From IMG/VR virus record IMGVR_UViG_3300018410_000051, positions 1-23,437 of that record: DNA of 23,437 nt; one strand, written 5' to 3'. This document shows positions 1 to 6,184 of the stretch, piece by piece. The DNA comes from a virus. Under the pieces are notes generated by a model, which saw nothing but the letters and a program-made list of their open reading frames with translations, was not told where the DNA came from and ran no database searches. The translations under genes were made by a program, and so were the position numbers. Every line of letters begins with the position of its first letter. Positions within the stretch are counted from its first letter, which is position 1.

Positions 1-1487
1 AATGAATAATCGGCAGAAGCAATCATGGCGTCCCAGAAAAATTTTGCCACCTCCTCGGGAATACCTTTTGCTTTTGCATTGTCAAAAATGACGGGTTTCC
101 AGACCTCCATTTCTTCTTTCTTTTTTTTGCCCGTTGCACGGCGCACGCTTTCTGCGTCCAGCAAAGACAGTCCGAATACTTCATGGCAGACCCTCATGAT
201 AGTTTCTTGGAAGAGAATTGTTCCTTTCGTCTCATCTAGGATTTTATCAAGTGATGGCCATCTTTTTTCTGAGTCCTTTAAGTGGTTTTTGACCTTAACG
301 TACTCATCCACAAAACTTAAACTGCCAGGACGACTTAGTGACAGGACATCGCTAAGCTCGTCTAGGTTTTTCGGCTGAACTTTCTGACAAACTTTGAAGC
401 CAACATCCGTCTCAATTTGAAAGATTCCTTGCGGAGCCAATAAATTTTGCAAGTGAATATATGTTTTCTCTTTTGGGATTTCAAAATCCTTAAAGTTAAT
501 TCCAACCATCTTAGCGGTTCTCTCAATTACCGATAATGTCCGAAGGCCAAGAATATCAAACTTTACCATTAATGAGCCAACATCACCCATTTCAAATCCA
601 GAGATTATCTCTCCATCTTTTGTTGATTGGAGCGGCATCATATCATCAATTTTTTGAGCGCAAATCGCTAATCCCGAAGGATGAACTCCCGTATTCTTTA
701 CCAAGCCTTCAAGTTTGCACGCTACGCGATAGGATTTTGGGTATTGCTTTACATATTTTTCAAACGCAGGGCTTTCCTCTATAGCCTTTTCAAAATCAAG
801 TACTTTGCCGAATTTTTTAGGAATTGTGGCGCTGACATGATTAGCTTCGTCTTCCGTAGTTCCATCAACAATTTTTAAACACTCGCGCATACACGCCTTG
901 CCACTCAATGTATTTAGAGTCAGAATTTTACTGGTTTGACCAGCAAATTCATCATTGATAAACTTTATCACTTTTTCGCGACTTTGAAATTCAATGTCGT
1001 GGTCGCAATCTGGAAGAAGCGAGCCGTCTAAATAGGTTTTGCCGTCGCTGCCAGCGATTTTTTTTGCGCGGTTTTTGGATACAAACCTTTCAAAATAGAG
1101 TTTATTTGGAATTGGATCAACATGCGTAACCTTAAGCATGTACAGTACAGCGGAACCGACACAGCTTCCGCGCCCCTTGCCCGTCACAATCCCCTGCTCA
1201 TCGCAGAAATTTAGAATTTTCCAATTTAAAAGAATGTATGGGCAAAAACCAAGTTCCTCAAATGTGGAAAGCTCATATTTGATGCGGTCATAATATTCTT
1301 GAGCATTGTCAAGTTTATCAATGCCCTTTTCCTTTACTCCTTCCCAGCATAGTTTCCGAAGGAAGTTAAAGTCGGAAATATTTGGCGAAACACCAAGTTT
1401 TTCGTAAAATCTTGGCTCAATTGATACGGAGGGCAGAATAACGCCCTCTGCCAATGGCTTGTTTAGTGGTTGGAAGTCTTCAAACAT
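1..1487 (-). CDS. dnaE: DNA polymerase III alpha (DnaE-type) catalytic core, separate gene, 3' end outside window
   Basis: This is the replicative polymerase core, lacking its PHP domain. Translated from ATG 1485-1487 it stays open to the window edge (at least 495 residues). It begins where the post-PHP linker of ordinary DnaE begins. Visible motifs: GKGRGSCVGSAV at about residues 103-114; the catalytic PDCDHD with D160, D162 and D164; the third catalytic Asp in KFDILGLRTLSVI; VHPSGLAI; SRPGSL; FQETIMRVC; and RRATGKKKKEEM. The start overlaps the previous stop by 8 bases (ATGTTTGA), suggesting coupled translation. The missing N-terminal domain is encoded at 5434-6183. The C-terminal fingers, beta-binding and tau-binding parts are not visible. 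Family assignment is very secure. That the two pieces work as one enzyme is inference. Confidence 0.95.
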   Translation of the reverse strand, partial: MFEDFQPLNKPLAEGVILPSVSIEPRFYEKLGVSPNISDFNFLRKLCWEGVKEKGIDKLDNAQEYYDRIKYELSTFEELGFCPYILLNWKILNFCDEQGIVTGKGRGSCVGSAVLYMLKVTHVDPIPNKLYFERFVSKNRAKKIAGSDGKTYLDGSLLPDCDHDIEFQSREKVIKFINDEFAGQTSKILTLNTLSGKACMRECLKIVDGTTEDEANHVSATIPKKFGKVLDFEKAIEESPAFEKYVKQYPKSYRVACKLEGLVKNTGVHPSGLAICAQKIDDMMPLQSTKDGEIISGFEMGDVGSLMVKFDILGLRTLSVIERTAKMVGINFKDFEIPKEKTYIHLQNLLAPQGIFQIETDVGFKVCQKVQPKNLDELSDVLSLSRPGSLSFVDEYVKVKNHLKDSEKRWPSLDKILDETKGTILFQETIMRVCHEVFGLSLLDAESVRRATGKKKKEEMEVWKPVIFDNAKAKGIPEEVAKFFWDAMIASADYS

Positions 1488-1716
1488 ATTTGTTATCTTT
1501 TTCTGAAATCCAAACAGCAAGGCAGTAACGCTGCTTTTCGGATAAAAATTTGTGGGTTTGGTAGTGGTTTCTAATTGATTTTAATTTTTCGCTTCTAGCT
1601 CCAGATGAAGCGACGAAAAGTTTTTCATCACTCATGTCAAGGTAATCTTCTGGACGAGAGAAGTCATCATTAAAAAGACCACTCCAAAAATTAGGAATCC
1701 AATCTTCTGCTGCCAT
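1480..1716 (-). CDS. small hypothetical protein
   Basis: A 78-residue protein of unknown function. It is acidic and aromatic at the N-terminus (WIPNFWSGLF), with a more basic C-terminal half (KHxxxxxKQRYCLAVWISEK-like pattern). No signal peptide or membrane segment is seen. It lies 5 bases after the upstream 143-residue gene, and its stop overlaps the start of the polymerase core, so it is probably co-translated with it. It sits exactly at the N-terminal edge of the polymerase core. I see no DnaE-like sequence in it, so it is not a missing polymerase piece. Confidence 0.7.
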   Translation of the reverse strand: MAAEDWIPNFWSGLFNDDFSRPEDYLDMSDEKLFVASSGARSEKLKSIRNHYQTHKFLSEKQRYCLAVWISEKDNKYV

Positions 1717-1721
1717 ATAAA

Positions 1722-2153
1722 TTATTCTTTAAAATTATTTTTGTTTGGCCGCTCTATTTCTTTGGTTCCATCTGGACTTCTGCTGAATAGCTTGTCTAGC
1801 TTTGGCCCCATTCTACTTGACCAGCGTATTTTGCCATAACCAATGTCATCTTTCAAGCTGATTTTTGCTGTCTTGTAGTCGAATACTAGAGAATACCACA
1901 TGAGTCTTTCTGTAACATATTCAAGAAATGAAGTCTTTTCTCCATGAGTGATGATTACATTTTTCTTGTAAATTTCGGCGAATTGTTCAAATGTATCTTC
2001 GCCCTCAATTAAAAGATGATGGTTTCGCCACTTTTTATAAGTTGACGGTTTAGAACTTAAGATTTCTTCAATTTGCGGCCTAAAATATTCTGAGATTTCG
2101 TGATACTTTTCAGAGTACTCTGGCGGGGCTGGGTAGAGGCATTTAGGATGCAT
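1722..2153 (-). CDS. hypothetical protein
   Basis: A 143-residue soluble protein that I do not recognise. The N-terminus is proline- and tyrosine-rich (LYPAPPEYSEKYHEI). The middle is mixed charged and aromatic, with WRNHHLLIEGE and ERLMWYSLVFDY. The C-terminus is basic and probably disordered. The start lies 2 bases after the stop of the Mom-like gene, and a GGAG sits about 16 bases upstream of ATG, rather far for a ribosome site. Its position between the Mom-like gene and the polymerase core suggests a shared transcript only. Confidence 0.7.
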   Translation of the reverse strand: MHPKCLYPAPPEYSEKYHEISEYFRPQIEEILSSKPSTYKKWRNHHLLIEGEDTFEQFAEIYKKNVIITHGEKTSFLEYVTERLMWYSLVFDYKTAKISLKDDIGYGKIRWSSRMGPKLDKLFSRSPDGTKEIERPNKNNFKE

Positions 2154-2155
2154 TT

Positions 2156-2788
2156 TTAAATATTTTCTCCGTCGTCGTATCGACTTGGGTTAGTTTTGGG
2201 GTACGATTTTACTACAGGGTAGGATAGTTTGTCAAGCATTATTTTCTTGCTTCTTTTGTCGCCGCAGAGAAAAAAGTATCGGTGTTTAGGCTCAGGTTTC
2301 AGGGTTTGGATTTTGTTTTGTTTTGCCCACTGTTTTAAATTTGTAACGCCGAATCTGTCTCTCACCGTCATGGGATGAAGTCGCTCGCCATTTACCAAGT
2401 AAGAGTGGTCGTGAGATTTTGTAGCGCCTGTGTAGAGCCAATTTGTAGCTTGATACACGAACCCGCAGTGATTCCATTCGCTATCAGCGTAAGATACAAC
2501 GGCGCACGGTTTTTCGAGCATTTTAAGAGAGTTGCCGATTAAAAAGCTTGCGGCGTTCTTTTCTTTTGTTTGAATGACTAAGCGGCTCAACTCAAATAGG
2601 CGAAAATCTCTATCTTTGAATGCGTGTTTTTGAATTGGTGGCGAAGGTTGCCCATAAACAACGACACCTTCGAGTTTGCTGTTAATCTCTAAACCAAAAC
2701 CCGCCCAAAAAATGGACGGGCGGCGCGAATAATGTTTTTTAGAAACCCAAAGGTCGGCGGTTTGTTTGGTGACTGGTACTACCTTCAT
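2156..2788 (-). CDS. Mom-like DNA-modification protein (GNAT-like fold)
   Basis: A 210-residue protein resembling the Mom family of phage Mu, which modifies adenines in phage DNA to a carbamoylmethyl form that resists host restriction. Support: an N-terminal start of the VVPVTKQTADLWVSKKHYS type with the family's HYS; FELSRLVI at about residues 65-72; and the diagnostic stretch with S99, D102, G109, Y112, W116, Y119 and G121 (VSYADSEW, then GFVYQATNWLYTG). A basic C-terminal tail of about 60 residues follows. Mom homologues share the SFAD-G-YxAxxW-Y-G pattern, so family membership is fairly secure. The exact modification made here is unknown. No partner regulator (Com-like) is seen next to it. 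Confidence 0.75.
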   Translation of the reverse strand: MKVVPVTKQTADLWVSKKHYSRRPSIFWAGFGLEINSKLEGVVVYGQPSPPIQKHAFKDRDFRLFELSRLVIQTKEKNAASFLIGNSLKMLEKPCAVVSYADSEWNHCGFVYQATNWLYTGATKSHDHSYLVNGERLHPMTVRDRFGVTNLKQWAKQNKIQTLKPEPKHRYFFLCGDKRSKKIMLDKLSYPVVKSYPKTNPSRYDDGENI

Positions 2789-2797
2789 ATTTTTACT

Positions 2798-3139
2798 CTA
2801 GGCCATCCACAACCCATCGTCAACAGTTAAAACTAAATTCAAACCTAGAAACTCCTTCCGCCGATACGAATCTCCGCCCAAATACAAGGCAGTAGTTTCA
2901 GTTGTTAAGCGGCTGTCTAAAGATATAATATCTTGAATCTTTTTACTAGCTCTTGGGCCAGCAAATAGAGTTGTTGGTTGATAAAAGTTTTTAAGGAGAG
3001 AGCTTTTTGCGTTAATGGTTAAGTCGATGATTGATTTGTCTTCGTATCCTTCTTCCCAATATCCAAATGGAAAAGACAAGTATTTATAGCGGCGAAAATA
3101 AATTTGCGGCCAAGGTTGGTTAGGTTCTAGGATAGTCAT
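2798..3139 (-). CDS. hypothetical protein
   Basis: A 113-residue protein of unknown function. I prefer ATG at 3137-3139, one base after the exonuclease stop (TGACATG). An in-frame TTG at 3151 would add four residues. It begins MTILEPNQPWPQIYF and has a central basic patch (RASKKIQD) and a hydrophobic C-terminal stretch (FLGLNLVLTVDDGLW). No known motif is recognised. It probably shares a transcript with the exonuclease. Confidence 0.7.
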   Translation of the reverse strand: MTILEPNQPWPQIYFRRYKYLSFPFGYWEEGYEDKSIIDLTINAKSSLLKNFYQPTTLFAGPRASKKIQDIISLDSRLTTETTALYLGGDSYRRKEFLGLNLVLTVDDGLWMA

Positions 3140-3140
3140 G

Positions 3141-3791
3141 TCAAATCTCAATCTCGTAAATCATTTTTTGAAACACATCTCTTGTGTACCGACAGTCATT
3201 TAACGAATCATGATGGAGGTTTCTATCATATGGAAAGCCGTAATGCTTAACCATGGATTCCAGCGTAGCTTTTAAACCCCTCTCCCTATGATGCATAAAC
3301 CTCATTTGCCAACAAAGCAGGTCATTATGGTCAACGGTTTTATTTCCCTTTTGAATAGCAACAGACAATGCTCTAGTGTCGATCACTCGATTAATGAATG
3401 ACCAGTCTGTAGGCAATCCTATATTGCGTCGCCAGTTGTTGAGGATGTAGTTGTCGAAGTTTAAAATATTTTGCCCAACAATCAATACTGACGGATCATA
3501 AAAATACTGCGCGAATTCATCCCAAACTTCTTTAGGGTCGCGGGCATTTTGTTCATAGTTATAACGGTCAAAGCGGGTTATTTTGGCCGCTTCTTCGGAG
3601 ATATTTAAGTCAGGCCACCAGATCTCGCGCTGTTTTTCTAGCAGAGTGTTCTTGCCTTGACAAAGGATAAATCCGCTTTGCCATGGTCTATTTTTGTGGA
3701 TAGAAGAATCGCCTAATGAGAGATTTTCGGTCTCGCAGTCCCAGAAGAGAATCTTCTGATCAAGTTTGAATCTCAGTAAATTATTGTTCAT
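3141..3791 (-). CDS. DnaQ-like 3'-5' proofreading exonuclease (DEDDh)
   Basis: A 216-residue exonuclease of the DEDDh class, likely the proofreading subunit for the DnaE polymerase. ExoI is WDCETENL (D18, E20), ExoII is VGQNILNFDNYIL (D113), and ExoIII is HDSLNDCRYT (H194, D199). No beta-clamp motif is obvious. The start overlaps the 3' end of the LAGLIDADG endonuclease gene by 11 bases, and no Shine-Dalgarno precedes it. The first 15 residues closely resemble an 18-codon stub upstream of the endonuclease gene (4735-4791) but use different codons. This suggests the endonuclease gene arrived with a substitute 5' end. The exonuclease remains apparently intact. Family assignment is secure; partnership with the split polymerase is inferred from context. 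Confidence 0.9.
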   Translation of the reverse strand: MNNNLLRFKLDQKILFWDCETENLSLGDSSIHKNRPWQSGFILCQGKNTLLEKQREIWWPDLNISEEAAKITRFDRYNYEQNARDPKEVWDEFAQYFYDPSVLIVGQNILNFDNYILNNWRRNIGLPTDWSFINRVIDTRALSVAIQKGNKTVDHNDLLCWQMRFMHHRERGLKATLESMVKHYGFPYDRNLHHDSLNDCRYTRDVFQKMIYEIEI

Positions 3792-4701
3792 AGATAGAAG
3801 CTATTTTTTCAAACTTTCTGCTCAAAAAGTGTGTTGATTTAAACCCTCCAAGATAGAAAAAGTTTATAAAATCTTGATTATTTGTTGGCGAAAGCCACAT
3901 GGAGATATAATAAGTCTGTTTTGTCCTTTTGTCAAGACGTGGATTTGAAACTTTCAATCCCGCTTCGACCAAAATTTCCCTGTACTTGTTTAGAAAACTG
4001 AGATTCCCAAGCAGAGTGAAATGTCCACCTTTCCCTCTTTTACTAAAACCTCCATCTCCATCAAAATACCCATGCATAAATGCGCTCAAAAAGTTAGTGG
4101 GAACTTTATCAAAAATAGACGCATTTAAATTTAAAGATTTATTAGGAAGAATCCCAAGGGAGTTCAAATCATTAAAAATTTCTTTTCTCGCTATAATTAG
4201 CTTTGGCCCAGTTTTATCCTCATGTATTTTTCCGCTATAGCATACAGCCTTTGCAAATAAAATAAGATGACACCTATCTTTTTCAGCCAATCCTATTTGA
4301 AGTCTATTTCTGTAAACATTTCCGTCTGCCGCGATAAAGCCCAGCCAATATGCTTTTTCTGGCGTATTTATTTCCTTGAAATAGGTTGCATCTAAATCAA
4401 GTTTGTCGATTTTCATTTCGGTATTTGACCTTCCGCCTCCGTGTTTTGCAAGAATTTTACCTATTGAAGATCGCCCAATAGATATTTCTTTACGAATCTG
4501 TTTAATGGTCTTTTTTTCTTCAAAGTATAGCTTTACCACTGTAGATTCTTGTTGCTCTGTAATTTTTTGGTTCCTAGAGAAACCGTTAGCGCTTGCCGCC
4601 TGATAAATTTGATTTTTGGTTTTCTGGTATTTTTCACAGAAATATTCTATTGGAACGGAACCGTAATTATTTTTTAGATCTTCTAAGAGGACGCTTTGCA
4701 T
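3781..4701 (-). CDS. free-standing LAGLIDADG homing endonuclease with N-terminal helix-turn-helix region
   Basis: A 306-residue homing endonuclease. Residues 1-95 hold two helix-turn-helix-like segments (YFCEKYQKTKNQIYQAA, and TIKQIRKEISIGRSSIGKIL). Two LAGLIDADG helices follow: AYWLGFIAADG at about 117-127 and LSAFMHGYFDGDG at about 205-217. It is therefore a single-chain, two-motif enzyme expected to cut a long asymmetric site as a monomer. The ATG lies in the 3' arm of an inverted repeat and no Shine-Dalgarno precedes it. The gene lies inside the 5' end of the exonuclease gene. Its target is probably the uninterrupted exonuclease gene around the active-site codons (inference). Both acidic catalytic positions (AD, GD) are kept, so it may be active. 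Confidence 0.93.
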   Translation of the reverse strand: MQSVLLEDLKNNYGSVPIEYFCEKYQKTKNQIYQAASANGFSRNQKITEQQESTVVKLYFEEKKTIKQIRKEISIGRSSIGKILAKHGGGRSNTEMKIDKLDLDATYFKEINTPEKAYWLGFIAADGNVYRNRLQIGLAEKDRCHLILFAKAVCYSGKIHEDKTGPKLIIARKEIFNDLNSLGILPNKSLNLNASIFDKVPTNFLSAFMHGYFDGDGGFSKRGKGGHFTLLGNLSFLNKYREILVEAGLKVSNPRLDKRTKQTYYISMWLSPTNNQDFINFFYLGGFKSTHFLSRKFEKIASIYEQ

Positions 4702-4718
4702 AGTAATTATACTATGCA
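4697..4718 (-). promoter_or_regulatory. inverted repeat over the LAGLIDADG start codon, with -10-like hexamer
   Basis: Perfect 8-base arms (TGCATAGT at 4697-4704, ACTATGCA at 4711-4718) flank a 6-base loop. In the minus-strand RNA the start ATG (4699-4701) lies in the 3' arm and would be paired. TATAAT lies on the minus strand at 4706-4711, four bases from the ATG. This is reminiscent of the hairpin controlling I-TevI in phage T4, where transcripts starting inside the hairpin escape its block. No good -35 is visible. The structure is seen directly; its function is inferred. Confidence 0.55.
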
Positions 4719-4734
4719 GATGGAGACGAATAAT

Positions 4735-4791
4735 CTATACCTTTATAAGGAATTTTTGGTAGTTTTTAAAGCGTAGTAGTTGGTCGGTCAT
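4735..4791 (-). pseudogene. stranded original 5' end of the exonuclease gene
   Basis: An 18-codon reading frame starts with an ATGA overlap on the preceding gene's stop, the coupling expected of a real gene start. It reads MTDQLLRFKNYQKFLI, then two unrelated residues and TAG. The exonuclease downstream of the endonuclease begins MNNNLLRFKLDQKILF. The match LLRFK-QK-L is in register from both start codons, yet nearly every shared residue uses a different codon. I read it as the exonuclease's ancestral start, cut just before the WDCET active-site codons by the LAGLIDADG gene. The short length makes chance similarity possible but unlikely given position and register. Confidence 0.7.
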
Positions 4792-5147
4792 TGTTTTCTA
4801 AGAAGGTCTTCTAGTTTATCCCATTCTTTGCATAGGGAAATTCTTTCTTTTTCAATTTGCTTTAATCTTCTGTCGATTACGTCTATTTTTAAAGGGGCCG
4901 CAAAAAGTTTTGCCGCTTTCTTTGTTGGAAAAATATGCGCGGTTGGAAATTGAATTGCCCCATCGTAAGAACATGTTAAAAGACAGTGTTTTCCATTCGG
5001 ACCATTAAAGTCAAACCAGCCGTCGAATGTTTCCTGCCACGTTAGTTCATGAGCGTTGGAATAAAACTTAACTGGCACGATCCAAATTTTATCGCCCCTT
5101 TTAAGTTTTTCTAGGAAGCGTTGTCGGGGTGTTTTTGATTTTTGCAT
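4788..5147 (-). CDS. hypothetical protein
   Basis: A 119-residue protein with start chosen at ATG 5147 (MQKSKTPRQRFLEKL). The longer in-frame extension to 5270 lies entirely over the upstream 66-residue gene and looks non-coding. Features: a basic N-terminus, a WFDFNGPNGK turn, and FPTAHIFPTKKAAKLFAA near residue 75. A charged helical C-terminus (about residues 85-119) could form a coiled coil. This resembles small phage proteins with an FxTKxEA-like helix, but I cannot name a family. It overlaps the upstream gene by 47 bases. Its stop overlaps the stranded exonuclease start (ATGA). Confidence 0.7.
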   Translation of the reverse strand: MQKSKTPRQRFLEKLKRGDKIWIVPVKFYSNAHELTWQETFDGWFDFNGPNGKHCLLTCSYDGAIQFPTAHIFPTKKAAKLFAAPLKIDVIDRRLKQIEKERISLCKEWDKLEDLLRKQ

Positions 5148-5301
5148 AGAGTTGCCAGTTTTCTTCGTCTTCGTTGTAGAAATCGCAGTGAATTTTTGCT
5201 CGCCAGTAGTCGGAAAACTCGTATTCCTTACCAGTGGTTTCTTTGCGGGCGATGAAGTATTCGATTTCATAGGGGAGATTAAGGAGTTCGTCTGTTGTCA
5301 T
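5101..5301 (-). CDS. small hypothetical protein
   Basis: A 66-residue acidic protein beginning MTTDELLNLPYEIEYFIARKE, rich in Glu, Tyr and Trp, with no recognised domain. The start overlaps the stop of the 59-residue gene (ATGA at 5298-5301). The 3' 47 bases overlap the next gene in another frame. The coding character of the N-terminal half in this frame, plus the coupling at both ends, supports it as real. Confidence 0.65.
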   Translation of the reverse strand: MTTDELLNLPYEIEYFIARKETTGKEYEFSDYWRAKIHCDFYNEDEENWQLYAKIKNTPTTLPRKT

Positions 5302-5477
5302 AAAATTTTTCCGTTAGGACATAAGATACGCACATTGTTTCCATCGTCAAGGAAAGAACATAAACTTTTTGCTAAATTTATCGCATCTTCCAAGTTATCT
5401 GCTACGTCGGTGCATGGAAACCACATCCCATATTCAAAAATTTGAATTTTCCATAAGGCTCTCCCAACTGAATTCAT
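5298..5477 (-). CDS. small hypothetical protein in the gap after the PHP gene
   Basis: A 59-residue frame begins MNSVGRALWKIQIFEYGMWF and ends in RILCPNGKIL. It contains an acidic helix-like middle (DVADNLEDAINLAKSL). Its first 44 bases overlap the 3' end of the PHP gene, and its stop overlaps the following ATG (ATGA). A protein-like middle, coupling at its 3' end and the absence of any other gene in this gap support it. The start could instead be the internal ATG in EYGMWF. Function unknown. Confidence 0.6.
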   Translation of the reverse strand: MNSVGRALWKIQIFEYGMWFPCTDVADNLEDAINLAKSLCSFLDDGNNVRILCPNGKIL

Positions 5478-6183
5478 CGCTCGACATATCCTCCAATTCA
5501 GGTTTGTCCAATGTTTGGTTTTTTCCGCCGATTCGACCAGTTACTATGCGATACGTTACATACGAGTCGTAATCACCCTTATTTCGATAATAAATTGTCT
5601 TGGCCTCTTGAGTCGGCCAATTATTTTGCGCGGCCAATTTTAATGTTTTGGCGCGGAGATTTTCGTCAAAAGGTAAGCTGTTGCTCTCCAAGAAAAGAGT
5701 CGGCGTTGCAAAACTTAAATCAGGAACACAAGTTTGAAAATAAAAAGAATTTCGATGCGTGAAAGAATCATAAAATGGCACGGCTAAAGATAAATCCGCC
5801 GACCATTTTTCTTTTAAAGTGTCGCAATCCAAGAAACCTTCCGACTCTGTAAAAGCCAGCGAATAGAGCTTCATTAAAAGTTTCGCGCCGTTGTCGTTTT
5901 TAGCGAATACGATTAATTTATGGGCCGAAGTTTTTTTGTCTTCCGCCATTCTATCGTTACAAACGTTGAACCGAATGCCAAAAATTAGTTGAATGCCAAG
6001 CTCTTTTGAACGGTCAAGTGCCGTTTTAAAACCTGTGAACTCGTCTTCTACTAGGACGATTTGTTTTAGGTTGTGGTCCTTGGCGATAGAGAAAATTGAA
6101 TCGGGGCCACTGTTTGGTGGCGCTGGTTTCTCAAGAGTAAGAATACTTTTGCGGGAATAGGTGGATTTGAAGAGTGGAATCAT
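5434..6183 (-). CDS. DNA polymerase III alpha PHP-domain fragment (N-terminal part of split DnaE)
   Basis: A 249-residue protein matching only the N-terminal PHP domain of DnaE. It starts MIPLFKSTYSRKSILTL, equivalent to the family's LHVHTEYSLLDG. It continues with IAKDHNLKQIVLVEDEFTGF and KELGIQLIFGIRFNV, equivalent to TDHgnl-G and GIKPIiG. It ends at the linker that precedes the palm in normal DnaE. The catalytic core is a separate gene at 1-1487. The HxH metal ligands are absent (LFKST), so PHP nuclease activity is unlikely. Start: ATG 6183 is one base after the preceding stop (TAACATG); an upstream in-frame ATG at 6249 would overlap the nuclease gene by 65 bases. Its role is probably structural, completing the polymerase in trans. 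Confidence 0.85.
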   Translation of the reverse strand: MIPLFKSTYSRKSILTLEKPAPPNSGPDSIFSIAKDHNLKQIVLVEDEFTGFKTALDRSKELGIQLIFGIRFNVCNDRMAEDKKTSAHKLIVFAKNDNGAKLLMKLYSLAFTESEGFLDCDTLKEKWSADLSLAVPFYDSFTHRNSFYFQTCVPDLSFATPTLFLESNSLPFDENLRAKTLKLAAQNNWPTQEAKTIYYRNKGDYDSYVTYRIVTGRIGGKNQTLDKPELEDMSSDEFSWESLMENSNF

Positions 6184-6184
6184 G

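Noticed and set aside
1480-5450. Split intein joining the two DnaE pieces
   Set aside because: The PHP piece ends SWESLMENSNF with no intein start cysteine block, and the core starts MFEDFQPLNK with no C-terminal intein motif (HN plus C/S/T). No intein sequence is visible at either break.
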